From assembly GCA_035534235.1 (NCBI GenBank), contig DATLSH010000028.1, forward strand, positions 11,818 through 75,817: a stretch of 64,000 nt of DNA. Reading direction: 5' to 3'. This document shows positions 35,674-44,279 of this stretch, piece after piece. How positions within the stretch are numbered: position 1 is the first letter of the stretch; each line of letters opens with the position of its first letter. The translations under genes and the position numbers were made by a program. This DNA comes from Bog-473 sp035534235 (GTDB taxonomy: Bacteria > Actinomycetota > Acidimicrobiia > Acidimicrobiales > RAAP-2). The notes under the pieces were generated by a model, which worked only from the letters and a program-made list of their open reading frames with translations, did not search any database and had not been told where the DNA came from.

Positions 35674-37629
35674 ATGGTCAGGCCAGCCAGAGTCGATCGA
35701 CTCGAACGAGTCACAGACCTTGTCCTGGTTCTCCTGCAGACCCCGGTGCCCCTGACCCTCGATGCCATTGCCCACGAAGTGCCCGGGTACCCTGACGAGG
35801 TCGCGGCAAGGCGGCAGGCCTTCGAGCGGGACAAGCGCCTGTTGCGCGATGAGGGGATCCCGGTCCGCACGGAGCGCCTGAGCGGGCGCGAGCAGTATGG
35901 ATACCGGATCGATCGGGACGCTTTCTATCTGCCCGACCTGGCGCTCGAACCAGACGAGCAGATTGCGCTGCACCTGGCCGTGGCCGGCGTCCACCTGGGC
36001 GATCCTAGTGGGCGTGATGCGCTGCTGAAGTTGGGCGCCACCGGGTTGCACGAGGTCCGGCCGATCGCCACCCTGGTGCCGCCGGAGGCTCTCATCGACC
36101 TCTTCGAAGCAGTGCGTACCCGGGCCGTCGCCACCTTCGACTACCGGAACGTGACCCGCCGGGTGGCGCCGGTCGGGCTCTGGTTTCGTTTCGGCCACTG
36201 GTACCTGGTGGCATGGGACCTGGATCGCCAGTCCGTACGGACCTTCCGGGTCGACCGCATGAGAAGTGGCGTCGTTCAGGGCACCCCCGGGAGTGCCGAG
36301 GTGCCCCCGGGGATCGATGTCCGTGCGGCGCTGCCCGACAGGCCTTGGCAGTTGGAAGGTGATGAGCACGCCCTCATGCGGATACGCGTCGATGCTCTGG
36401 AGGGCCCGCGGGTCGCTGAGGAGGTTGGCCACGACAAGGTCGATCGCCGTCACGATGACGGGTCCGTCGACCTCAATCTCAAGGTGGACTCGTTCGCGGC
36501 GATCCGATCCTGGGTCCTGGGCCTGCTCCATCACGCCGAGATCCTCGAACCTCGGGAATTCAGGGAGGAGCTGATCGCTTGGCTCACCGCTCTGGCTACG
36601 GCCCCCGTGCCCAAGGTGCGGCGGACCGCCGCTCTGGTCCCCTCATCGTCGGATGGCGAGCGAGCGCTCGGAGAAGCCAGGGGATTGCCGGGACGCCACA
36701 CGAGCGAGCGCCTACGGCGCCTGTTGGCGGTGGTGGGCTGGTTGGCCCACGTGGGAGAGGCGCCGCTCTCCGAGGTGTCCCTGCGATTTGGCATGAGTGA
36801 AAGGGAACTGGTGGCCGAACTTGAGTTGGCGGCGTGCTGTGGCGTCCCGCCTTACACCCCGGACACGCTCATGGAGATTGAAGTGTCAGAGACCTCCGTG
36901 CGGGCCTTTCTCCCCGGTGACCATGCACTCCCGCGCCGCCTGACGGCGGCCGAGGGATTTGCCGTCGCCGCATCGGCTCGCCTGATCCTGGCCGTGCCCG
37001 GATCAGACAATGATCCGCTACGCCGGGCCCTGGCCAAACTTGACGCCGCGCTGGGCTCGCGGGGAGCGGTGGGTATTGAGGTTGATGCACCCCAGCACCT
37101 GGCCGTCGTGCGCCAGGCAGCTGATTTCGGGGAGATCCTTGAGATCGACTATCTCTCCGCATCCCGCGACGAGCTGAGCACGCGGACGGTCGAGCCGTCC
37201 CAGGTCACCACGGTCGATGGCCACTGGTACCTCGATGCCTTCTGCCACAGGGCGGACGACATGAGGCGGTTTCGGGTTGACCGGATCAACGCCGTCCGCC
37301 CCATTGATGCCGCCAGGACCGGCGCTCCCCGGCTTGTCCGCTCCGGAGAGGACGCCTTTCTTCCGGGTCCAGGGGCTCTGGAAGTCCATCTTCACCTGGG
37401 TCCGGGGGCGCAGTGGGTGGCCGAATCCGTGCCGGTCCGGGCCGTCCGGCGAGCCCCCGACGGATCGGCGACCGACGTGGTCCTAGGTGTGGCCGGAATG
37501 GCCTGGTTCGAGCGGCTCCTTCTCCAACTCGGCCACGGGTCCTATGTCGTGAGCCCGCCGGAGCTGACCTCCCTGGCTGCTGAGGCGGCGAGAAGGGTAT
37601 TGCACGTGTATCAAAAAGACATAGAATGA
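35674..37629 (+). CDS. pafBC: Fused PafB-PafC WYL-domain transcription activator
   Basis: 651 aa, about twice a single PafB or PafC. First half: winged HTH (about 1-75), WYL domain (about 150-235, with the Trp-Tyr-Leu element WYLVAWDLD and RTFRVDRM) and WCX end. Second half: second HTH (about 345-400), WYL (WYLDAFCHRADDMRRFRVDR, about 515-540) and WCX. In mycobacteria PafB and PafC are separate proteins that together activate the SOS-independent DNA-damage genes; a natural fusion is known in some actinobacteria. No proteasome genes are near. The last 50 bases are markedly A+T-rich. Confidence 0.92.
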   Translation: MVRPARVDRLERVTDLVLVLLQTPVPLTLDAIAHEVPGYPDEVAARRQAFERDKRLLRDEGIPVRTERLSGREQYGYRIDRDAFYLPDLALEPDEQIALHLAVAGVHLGDPSGRDALLKLGATGLHEVRPIATLVPPEALIDLFEAVRTRAVATFDYRNVTRRVAPVGLWFRFGHWYLVAWDLDRQSVRTFRVDRMRSGVVQGTPGSAEVPPGIDVRAALPDRPWQLEGDEHALMRIRVDALEGPRVAEEVGHDKVDRRHDDGSVDLNLKVDSFAAIRSWVLGLLHHAEILEPREFREELIAWLTALATAPVPKVRRTAALVPSSSDGERALGEARGLPGRHTSERLRRLLAVVGWLAHVGEAPLSEVSLRFGMSERELVAELELAACCGVPPYTPDTLMEIEVSETSVRAFLPGDHALPRRLTAAEGFAVAASARLILAVPGSDNDPLRRALAKLDAALGSRGAVGIEVDAPQHLAVVRQAADFGEILEIDYLSASRDELSTRTVEPSQVTTVDGHWYLDAFCHRADDMRRFRVDRINAVRPIDAARTGAPRLVRSGEDAFLPGPGALEVHLHLGPGAQWVAESVPVRAVRRAPDGSATDVVLGVAGMAWFERLLLQLGHGSYVVSPPELTSLAAEAARRVLHVYQKDIE

Positions 37630-37659
37630 CAGGGGAGTTATTATAGAGAAAGGAGACCG

Positions 37660-39066
37660 ATGCTGGGGGTGCGTCGCCTCACCGCGAGCCGAGCGGACTA
37701 CTACCTCTCCGATCTGGCCCAGGAGCTCCCGGTGTCATCGGCTCCCCATCCGGGGCAGGGCGCATGGATCGGGCAGGCCGCGTCGGGCCTGGGTCTGCGG
37801 GGCCCGGTGGATGAGGAGCGGTTGCGAGCCGTTCTGGAGGGTCGCCATCCCGAGAACGGCCCTCAGATGCGATCGGGGAGGGCAACCGTCCTGGGCTTCG
37901 ATCTGACCTTCAGCGCCCCGAAGTCCGCCAGCGTGCTGTTCGCGCTCGGTGGTGAGGACGTGGCTCGGCACATCCTGATGGCGCACGCCGAGGCCGTGGG
38001 GGGCGCATTGACCTACATGGAAGACCACGGGGTCTCCGCCACTCGGCGTGCCGGAACGTGGCGCGAAGTGGTGCCGACGACCGGCGTGCTCGCAGGGTCA
38101 TTCACGCACGGGGTGAGCCGCAATGGGGATCCACATCTCCACAGTCACATCGTGATGGCCAACATGGTGCACGGGCAGGACGGCCGCTGGAGTGCCTGTG
38201 ACCAGCGCGGGATCTCGGCTCATCGAGAAGCGGCATCGGCGGTCTACGACGCCCATTTGCGCTCAGGGATGACGGCACGCCTCGGCGTACGCTGGACTCA
38301 GGCACCCCTGCAGCGGGCCGAAGTCAGCGGAGTCTCCCCGCTGCTGCTGGGCGAGTTCTCCTCCCGCTCGGCCGACATTCGCCGGCACCTGGCCGAAGTA
38401 GGAACCCACTCGAGCCGGGCCAATCACATTGCATGGGCGGTCACCCGACCCACCAAACAGAGCGGCGCCAGTTACTCGGAGCTCACGTCGAGCTGGGGAC
38501 GGCGAGCCCGGTCCCTGGGGGTGGACCAATCCGAGCTGGCCATGGTGCTGGGGCAGGGGATACCGGATCGGCAGTCATTCAATGAACACCAATTCGCCGC
38601 CCTGCTCTCAATGTCGCCCGACGGAGGGGCACGGCGGCGTGACGTCATAGCTGCACTTGGTGGCGCCGCGGCGGACGGCGCTGCCGCCGGCGCCCTCGAA
38701 ACGCTGACCGATATGTGGGTGCCGTCGCCTTCCCATGCCCAAGTCGGTGTGGCTGAAGACACGCACCAGCGGCGCACCTTCGTGCCTGGGAGACATCTTC
38801 TGGGCACCCTTGGTCCGCGCCCGGTTGACCCTGAGGAACACAGAGTGTGGCGTCAAGCCGCCCTGGCCATAGACGGCTACCGGGAGCGTTGGGGCGTCAC
38901 GAGGTCAATGGATGCATACGGCGTCGGCGCTCTGTCGACGGACCTGGCCGCGCTACCCACAAACCGATTGGTCGACCATTTGCGCACCACACAGGCCGTA
39001 CAACAGGCGCGCGCATTCATGGGACGAAGGGAGCCACACGTCATGGAATTGGCCCGCGGACGTTGA
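37660..39066 (+). CDS. MobF-type conjugative relaxase (TrwC domain only)
   Basis: 468 aa with an ideal ribosome site AAAGGAG at 37649-37655. Residues about 10-300 form the TrwC relaxase: adjacent Tyr pair in RADYYLSD (Y14, Y15), LTFSAPKSASVLFALGG, and the HUH metal motif GDPHLHSHIV (H159, H161, H163). Full-length TrwC/TraI relaxases have about 950 or more residues with a RecD-like helicase; here the helicase is absent and the remaining 170 residues are helical with no known motif. Relaxases nick oriT and stay covalently on the transferred strand. Tail-to-tail with the TraG-like gene, stops one base apart. Confidence 0.9.
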   Translation: MLGVRRLTASRADYYLSDLAQELPVSSAPHPGQGAWIGQAASGLGLRGPVDEERLRAVLEGRHPENGPQMRSGRATVLGFDLTFSAPKSASVLFALGGEDVARHILMAHAEAVGGALTYMEDHGVSATRRAGTWREVVPTTGVLAGSFTHGVSRNGDPHLHSHIVMANMVHGQDGRWSACDQRGISAHREAASAVYDAHLRSGMTARLGVRWTQAPLQRAEVSGVSPLLLGEFSSRSADIRRHLAEVGTHSSRANHIAWAVTRPTKQSGASYSELTSSWGRRARSLGVDQSELAMVLGQGIPDRQSFNEHQFAALLSMSPDGGARRRDVIAALGGAAADGAAAGALETLTDMWVPSPSHAQVGVAEDTHQRRTFVPGRHLLGTLGPRPVDPEEHRVWRQAALAIDGYRERWGVTRSMDAYGVGALSTDLAALPTNRLVDHLRTTQAVQQARAFMGRREPHVMELARGR

Positions 39067-39067
39067 A

Positions 39068-40486
39068 TCAGCGACCGCGATCCATCGGCCGGCGGGCGGG
39101 TACCGAGCGCACAACCGGCATCAGGTCGCGCCATGGTCCATGCAAGTGGGAGGGAGTGAGGGTGACGGTTCCGATCGTCTTGTCCGGGCCGAGGACAAGC
39201 GCCTGACCGTCGCAGCCGCGGGAGATCACATCCACCGGATGCCGTGCCAGGCGCACGGTGCCCACCGAGCTGGAAGGGCGGATCCGGCCCCGCTCGCCCA
39301 CCGAGCGGCCCACCGTGGTTGTCGTGACCTCGTGCTCGCCCCCGAGCGCACTCAGGTCCCGCAGAGTGGCAGTGTCTGCGATCCCGGGCATCACGACAGT
39401 CGTGCCGAAGAGCGATAGGAATCCGTCCGCAGCCGTCCCCCAGCGCACACGAGCCTGGGAGAGATCCTGGAGGCAGGCCAGCACCAGGAGTCCCTGCCCG
39501 GCCCCTTCGCTGACCATTGAGACAAGATCGGGAATTGGGGCAATGTTGGCCACTTCGTCCAGTGCGAACAAAGTGGGTGCCCCTGATGCACCCTCTCTTT
39601 CGCGCACGTAGGTGGCATCTCTCACGTCGCCTATGGAGGCGACGACGAGTGGTGCGAACTGATGTTGCCGTCGACCGGGAGAGCATATGTACATCGTGTT
39701 CGGTCCTCGGCAGAATTCGTCGAGATTGAGGGGCGGATCCATGGTGGACGCCATGGCCCCCTCGGTTCGATAGGCGGCGAGTACGCCAGATGCAGTGGAC
39801 CAAATTCCCGACTGTTCCCGGGCATCGGTTGCCACAATTCCGGCCAAGAGGTCGGTGGCCGTGGCATCCTCGCCAACAGTCGACGTGAGGATTTCGAGTG
39901 GAGTCACACCGTTTCGGCGGTCAATCCACCGCAAAATCGATCGCATCGGAAGATTTTCTGAAGCCGCCGCATGGAGCAATGGCGCGAGAAGCGCGCCGGC
40001 CCGCTCGGTCCAGTGCTGCTCTCCCGATGAAAGTGACAAGGATCCTCCGCTCAGACGGCTGGCGCCCACCATGGAGTCCGCCGTTTGCACTGCTGAGTCC
40101 CAGTTGGCCGCGGTGGTCAGTGGAGACCAACCGATTCGCTCCACACCCTTGGGGCACTCGATTTCTCCGCTCGGATCGTAGAGAAACGCCCAGCCTTCAC
40201 GGCACCGTGACGATGCCGTGGCACGCAGCACGTCTGGCTTGGTCGAGGTCGAGACGACCGGTCCGTCGGACAGCAAAAGATTGGGTATGACCAGGGATGA
40301 TGTCTTTCCAGAGCGAGAAGGTCCGAGCACCAGAGTCGAGCGCTGTGCACCCGCCCACGCCCATCCACCAGGTCCGGTTCCCAGGTAAATACTGTGGCCA
40401 GCAAGTCGATGGACTTCATGGAGAGCCCGCGTGGAATTCATGAACGCATTGGGCACTTCTGACTGAGGCCCAAGAGCGTGTTCCAT
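39068..40486 (-). CDS. TraG/TraD-like coupling ATPase without membrane anchor
   Basis: About 472 aa if ATG 40486 is the start; ATG 40441 is an alternative and the frame stays open to 40681. Walker A is GPSRSGKTSS (about 55-64) and Walker B FALDEVANIAP (about 308-316), followed by ATLRDLSALGG. YLGTGPGGWAWAG before the P-loop matches the TraG/VirD4 entry region. Coupling proteins pump the relaxase-DNA complex; classical ones have N-terminal membrane helices, which are not seen here, so it may act with a partner or be cytosolic. G+C and codon bias fall toward its 5' end. Confidence 0.85.
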   Translation of the reverse strand: MEHALGPQSEVPNAFMNSTRALHEVHRLAGHSIYLGTGPGGWAWAGAQRSTLVLGPSRSGKTSSLVIPNLLLSDGPVVSTSTKPDVLRATASSRCREGWAFLYDPSGEIECPKGVERIGWSPLTTAANWDSAVQTADSMVGASRLSGGSLSLSSGEQHWTERAGALLAPLLHAAASENLPMRSILRWIDRRNGVTPLEILTSTVGEDATATDLLAGIVATDAREQSGIWSTASGVLAAYRTEGAMASTMDPPLNLDEFCRGPNTMYICSPGRRQHQFAPLVVASIGDVRDATYVREREGASGAPTLFALDEVANIAPIPDLVSMVSEGAGQGLLVLACLQDLSQARVRWGTAADGFLSLFGTTVVMPGIADTATLRDLSALGGEHEVTTTTVGRSVGERGRIRPSSSVGTVRLARHPVDVISRGCDGQALVLGPDKTIGTVTLTPSHLHGPWRDLMPVVRSVPARRPMDRGR

Positions 40487-41004
40487 GCAAGCGATGTTGA
40501 TGTCCTTGTGCAGAATTTTCCATAGGACATTGTCCGTTCGGGACCGACTAACTCTCGCCACGCACATCGAACAAGAGCAGAATGAGCACATTTTAAGTGC
40601 TTGCAACGACGCAAATCTCCGCAAATCCGCAAGGTCAAAGTTGCGACGCGGGATGAGGATGCTTGACCTGAGCGCGTTCACAACCGAGAATGTGGTTACC
40701 CGATGTGTTAGGGAGGGTTGTTATGTGCTGCGACACAACCATGTGCAGCGCGCAAGTCGAAACTGTCGGATCGTCGATTTCGCGCGACATGATGAGTTGC
40801 AGCATCTCAATTATTCATTGCATTTCGGGCGAATTGCGCGAGTTGGCGGCATGAGGAGAAGTCGATGACCTCACCACACGCACGCCATCCGTTCCAATTG
40901 CAAATGAAACCGGTGCGGCATTGCGCACGAAGATGGGTACCTGACATCGGAGTGGCGCAGGCTTCACCTCTATGCAGTGTCAATGCTCCTAGGGAGGTGC
41001 ACCT
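40487..41004 (+). other. Lower-G+C intergenic stretch, possible oriT region
   Basis: 518 bases, about 50% G+C by eye, against well above 65% in neighbours. Short ORFs exist on both strands (for instance 40485-40868 plus, and the extension of the TraG-like frame) but their residue make-up and codon bias do not look real. It holds an imperfect inverted repeat (listed separately) and smaller repeats such as GCTGC/GCAGC near 40731-40748. By position beside the coupling gene it is the best candidate for a transfer origin or attachment end, not shown by sequence alone. Confidence 0.4.
40748..40786. repeat. Imperfect inverted repeat
   Basis: Left arm 40749-40760 (cgcgcaagtcga) pairs with right arm 40774-40786 (tcgatttcgcgcg) as 12 pairs with one bulged base and one G-T pair; the 13-base loop is aactgtcggatcg. 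Inverted repeats of this size next to a nick site are common at oriT of mobilizable elements. No nick-site consensus for MobF could be confirmed. Confidence 0.4.
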
Positions 41005-41205
41005 GTGGCAGTAGCCGCGAAAAGAAGGGCTCCGGCCAAAAAGGCCGTCAAGCGGGCCCCAGCAAAGAAAGCAGTGAAGAGGGCTCCGGCCAAGAAGCGC
41101 CCGGCAGCCAAGAAGGCAGTCAAGCGGGCTCCGGCCAAGAAGCGCCCGGCAGCCAAGAAGGCAGTCAGGCGAGCTCCGGCCAAGAAGGCGGCGCGTCGAC
41201 GCTGA
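41005..41205 (+). CDS. Lys/Ala-rich histone H1-like small basic protein
   Basis: 66 aa from GTG 41005 with AGGGAGG before it. The chain is almost only Lys, Ala, Arg, Pro and Val in repeats of the type KKAVKRAPAKK, like the tails of histone H1, HupB and other nucleoid proteins of actinobacteria. Such proteins compact or protect DNA and bind without sequence preference. There is no globular domain, so it is either a full H1-like protein or a nucleic-acid tether. A strong terminator follows at once. It directly follows the mobile-type region. Confidence 0.75.
   Translation: MAVAAKRRAPAKKAVKRAPAKKAVKRAPAKKRPAAKKAVKRAPAKKRPAAKKAVRRAPAKKAARRR
41083..41172 (+). repeat. Two-copy 45-base tandem repeat
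   Basis: Copies at 41083-41127 and 41128-41172 differ at only two bases and keep frame (15 codons). They encode the APAKKRPAAKKAVKR unit of the basic protein. The near identity at DNA level points to recent duplication, so copy number is likely to vary between strains. Confidence 0.8.
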
Positions 41206-41232
41206 GCAACGCGTTCCCGTTGGAACGAGTGA

Positions 41233-41260
41233 AGCCGGGGGCCTGCGGGCCCCCGGCTTT
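41233..41260 (+). terminator. Rho-independent terminator after the H1-like gene
   Basis: An 11-bp perfect G+C stem (agccgggggcc with ggcccccggct) and a TGCG loop, followed by TTT. It sits 27 bases after the stop codon and also shields the convergent cofC gene. Confidence 0.85.
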
Positions 41261-41289
41261 GCATTCGGGAGACCGTGGTGCCCCGACGT

Positions 41290-41907
41290 TTACGAGGTGA
41301 GTTCCAACACGTCGGCCGGCCAGTCCACGTCGTAGGCCAGGAGCGGGTTCCGTACCACGCGCACCCGGAGACCGAGGCGCACGGCTTCGGCGCGGTGTGC
41401 CCGGAAGGAACCTGGCCCATACGCGAAGTGAAAGTCACAACCCGCCGGCAACCGAAGGACGTTGGTGCCGTCATCAAGCCGGTCAGGAACGAGGGTCACG
41501 CCGTCGAAGGATCCCAACGAGCCCAACCCGCAGGCGCGGGGAAGGTCGCCATGGGCCACAATCACCCAGGCGACCCGAGCTTCGGCGAGTCGGCTCACGG
41601 CCGACCGGACGGCGACGTTGAGCCCCTGACCGGGTTCCCACATGACGACGGCGCCAAGACCGGTGGCCCATTGGGCCACCTCGATGTCGTCGCATACCAC
41701 GGCAACCTGTAGGGGTGCGGAGGCGGCCACCACCTGCTCAGCCATGGTTCGGACGAGCTCCACGCGCTGGGCGTCGCTCAATGTGGCCCCCAGGCGTCGC
41801 TTGGCCTGGCGGAATCCCTTGACCGGAATGAGCACCACTTCGGACCCCAGCCCACTTGTTCCTGGTCCAGCATTGGTGTGCCGGGTGGCGGAGCCTGCGG
41901 CGGACAC
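41290..41907 (-). CDS. cofC: 2-phospho-L-lactate/phosphoenolpyruvate guanylyltransferase (CofC/FbiD)
   Basis: 205 aa from GTG 41907, chosen by the leaderless-type -10 box. Motifs: VLIPVKGFRQAKRRLG (nucleotide-binding start of the family), VAVVCDD, WVIVAHGDLPRA and DGTNVLRLPAG. CofC/FbiD activates a three-carbon phospho acid with GTP for the side chain of coenzyme F420. An F420 role agrees with the actinobacterial setting. Divergent from gpsA. Confidence 0.92.
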   Translation of the reverse strand: MSAAGSATRHTNAGPGTSGLGSEVVLIPVKGFRQAKRRLGATLSDAQRVELVRTMAEQVVAASAPLQVAVVCDDIEVAQWATGLGAVVMWEPGQGLNVAVRSAVSRLAEARVAWVIVAHGDLPRACGLGSLGSFDGVTLVPDRLDDGTNVLRLPAGCDFHFAYGPGSFRAHRAEAVRLGLRVRVVRNPLLAYDVDWPADVLELTS

Positions 41908-41914
41908 CCGAGAC

Positions 41915-41920
41915 AGTGTA
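41915..41920 (-). promoter_or_regulatory. -10 element of cofC
   Basis: On the minus strand TACACT is followed by 7 bases and then GTG 41907. It supports that start, as upstream ATGs in the frame lie beyond the promoter. Confidence 0.5.
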
Positions 41921-41952
41921 CGGGTGGCAGCCGGGTGCCTCACCGGCCGCCA

Positions 41953-41958
41953 TAGGCT
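41953..41958 (+). promoter_or_regulatory. -10 element of gpsA
   Basis: TAGGCT ends 6 bases before ATG 41965. No ribosome site lies between, so the gpsA-cyclase mRNA should begin at or beside the ATG. Confidence 0.5.
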
Positions 41959-41964
41959 TTGGGC

Positions 41965-42987
41965 ATGAGCGTCCGGGTGGCAGTCATCGGTGGTGGGTCG
42001 TGGGGTACGGCCGTGGCGGCATTGGTTGGCGCCCACAACCCCACATCGCTATGGGTGAGGTCACCCGAACTCGCCGGCTCCATGGGGGTGACCCGGGAGA
42101 ACGCGACCTACCTTCCGGGTGTGCGGCTTCCTGACGCGCTCCGGGTCACCTCGTCGTTGGAAGATGCTGTCGAAGGTGTGGGTGTGGTGTTCATGGCGGT
42201 GCCGTCACACGGTTTCCGGTCCGTCCTCGGCGCCATGCAGCCCTTCGCGGCGGATTTCGAGGCCGTCATCAGCCTGGCCAAGGGCATTGAGAACGGGACG
42301 AACCTGAGAATGTCCCAGGTGATCTCCGAGGTGCTCCCTGAAGTGCCGGCCGGAGTGTTGTCGGGGCCAAATCTGGCCCAGGAGGTGGCGCAGGGCCAAC
42401 CGGCCGCCAGTGTAGTGGCGCTGCCCGACGAAGCCCTGGCCCGGCGGGTACAGGATCTCATTCACACCCGCACCTTCCGGGTCTACATGGGTACCGACGT
42501 CATCGGCTGCGAAATCGCCGGAGCGTCTAAGAACGTGATGGCCATCGCCGCCGGCATTTGTGACGGGCTCGGTTTCGGTGAGAACACGCGGGCCGTGTTG
42601 ATCACCCGAGGGTTGGCAGAGCTGGGTCGCCTCGGGATCTCACTCGGTGGCCAGGTCCTGACGTTCGGCGGCTTGGCGGGGGTAGGCGACCTGGTGGCCA
42701 CCTGCGCCAGCCCCAAGAGCCGGAACCGGACTGTCGGATTCGAGCTCGGTCAGGGCCGGACTCTTGAGGAGATCGTCAGTGGGATGCAGATGGTCGCAGA
42801 AGGGGTCAAGAGTGCCGGACCCCTGGTCCAGCTGGCGCGGGCGCACGGGGTGGAGATGCCGATAGCCGAGCAGGTTGAGGCGATCGTCGATGGGCGTTGC
42901 ACACCTCGTGAGGCTCTGATGTCGCTCATGGACCGACCGTCACGTCCAGAATGGGATGAGGCGCTTCTCCGGGGCATGCAGGCGTGA
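41965..42987 (+). CDS. gpsA: NAD(P)-dependent glycerol-3-phosphate dehydrogenase
   Basis: 340 aa. Reduces dihydroxyacetone phosphate to sn-glycerol-3-phosphate, the backbone of phospholipids. The Rossmann loop is AVIGGGSWGTAVAAL at the N terminus; SLAKGIENGT, VLSGPNLAQEVAQGQPAA, the catalytic Lys in AGASKNVMAIAAG and GLAGVGDLVATCASPKSRNR are all present. The stop overlaps the cyclase GTG (GTGA), so both are coupled. Confidence 0.96.
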   Translation: MSVRVAVIGGGSWGTAVAALVGAHNPTSLWVRSPELAGSMGVTRENATYLPGVRLPDALRVTSSLEDAVEGVGVVFMAVPSHGFRSVLGAMQPFAADFEAVISLAKGIENGTNLRMSQVISEVLPEVPAGVLSGPNLAQEVAQGQPAASVVALPDEALARRVQDLIHTRTFRVYMGTDVIGCEIAGASKNVMAIAAGICDGLGFGENTRAVLITRGLAELGRLGISLGGQVLTFGGLAGVGDLVATCASPKSRNRTVGFELGQGRTLEEIVSGMQMVAEGVKSAGPLVQLARAHGVEMPIAEQVEAIVDGRCTPREALMSLMDRPSRPEWDEALLRGMQA

Positions 42988-44279
42988 GCGGTTTGTTCGG
43001 AGATCACCAAGCGCCTTCGAGTCCTCCTGATGAAGAACAGAGGGAAGCTGCCCTGGCCGAGGTCCGAGAGGTCCTGCTCCTCAACGGGGCCACGCCAGAG
43101 GAAATTGACCAGGCGGTGGCTGGCGACGTGCTCGATCTTTTCGTGGTCGACCGGATGCTTGTCCCTTCCTGCCGCCGGTACACCCGCCTTGAGGTGGCGG
43201 AGCTCACCGGTGTCGATATTCGGACGTTGGAACGGTTCTGGCGAGCCCTCGGCTTCCCCAATGTGGACGATGAGGACCAGATGTTCACCGACCTCGATCT
43301 GGAGGCGGTCCGTCTGTTCCAGGGCATGCAGGCCCTCGGGACGACGAGCACGGAAACGGCGCTGCAGTTGGCCCGGGTCATCGGATCGTCCATGTCGCGC
43401 ATCGCCGAGGCGGAGTTGGTGCCGGGAGGACTGGTCAGCGCGAACGTGGACACGGTGCTGGCCGCCGCCGCCTTTGCCAGCGTGGCTGACGTCACCATCC
43501 CGGCCATGGTCCGTCTCCTGGAGTTCATCTGGAGGCGTCAGGTGGCAGCGGGGATCCAACGCAGCATGCTGATGCGCAGCCACGGCGTCGCCCCAGGCGA
43601 CAGCCCCGTTCTCGCGGTGGGATTCGCCGACATGGTGGGGTTCACCCTGCTCAGCCAACACCTCAGCGATCAAGAGTTGGCGGCGGTGGTCCGACGGTTT
43701 GAGGAGCTCTCCCATGACATCGTCACCGAACTGGGGGGTCGGGTGGTCAAAATGATCGGCGACGAGGTCATGTTCGTCGTGAACACGGTGGCCGATGCCG
43801 CCCGCATCGGCCTCAACCTGGCCGACGCCTACGCCGACGACGACCTCCTGTCTGACGTCCGTGTAGGTTTGGCATCGGGACCGGTGCTCCTGCACGACGG
43901 GGACTACTTCGGACCCACCGTGAACCTGGCCCACCGCATCGTCAACATCGGGAATCCGGGAACGGTGCTGATCTCAGACGAGTTTCACACCGCGTTGACA
44001 GAGGCTGCTCCCGGGGAGTTCACCGGCCAGGCACTAAGGCCGCGGCTCCTGAAGGACCTGGGACGCGTGCAGCTCTGGTGGTGCGGCCGTGCGGGCCAAG
44101 AAGCCGACGGGACCGGTATGGCCGCCGACCGCCGCCGCAATGTGCGTTGGGAACGCCTTTCGGAGGTACTCCGAGACCTAGAGGAGCTCCGTGGAGTGGG
44201 TGAGCGCCTGCTCGCCAGCAACCGCCCAGCCGGTTCAGCCAGGGTCAAGGCGGGCGGTGGCGATGCCGAAGGGGTGTAG
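42984..44279 (+). CDS. Class III adenylate/guanylate cyclase with N-terminal regulatory domain
   Basis: 431 aa. Residues about 10-200 resemble the Ad_Cy_reg domain of mycobacterial Rv1264 (helical, with a MerR-like YTRLEVAELTGVDIRTLERF segment), which inhibits the enzyme in response to pH or lipids. The cyclase domain (about 210-370) has both metal Asp residues (GFADMVGFT and KMIGDEVM) and the Asn/Arg pair in NLAHR; the Lys of KMIG suggests ATP as substrate. Makes a cyclic nucleotide second messenger. Coupling to gpsA hints at a link to lipid or carbon state. Overlaps the mannosidase end by 45 bases, tail to tail. Confidence 0.92.
   Translation: MSGLFGDHQAPSSPPDEEQREAALAEVREVLLLNGATPEEIDQAVAGDVLDLFVVDRMLVPSCRRYTRLEVAELTGVDIRTLERFWRALGFPNVDDEDQMFTDLDLEAVRLFQGMQALGTTSTETALQLARVIGSSMSRIAEAELVPGGLVSANVDTVLAAAAFASVADVTIPAMVRLLEFIWRRQVAAGIQRSMLMRSHGVAPGDSPVLAVGFADMVGFTLLSQHLSDQELAAVVRRFEELSHDIVTELGGRVVKMIGDEVMFVVNTVADAARIGLNLADAYADDDLLSDVRVGLASGPVLLHDGDYFGPTVNLAHRIVNIGNPGTVLISDEFHTALTEAAPGEFTGQALRPRLLKDLGRVQLWWCGRAGQEADGTGMAADRRRNVRWERLSEVLRDLEELRGVGERLLASNRPAGSARVKAGGGDAEGV

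Noticed and set aside
40485..40868. 127-codon plus-strand ORF in the low-G+C stretch
   Set aside because: No ribosome site, no recognisable motif, composition like non-coding DNA, and it overlaps the start region of the TraG-like gene.
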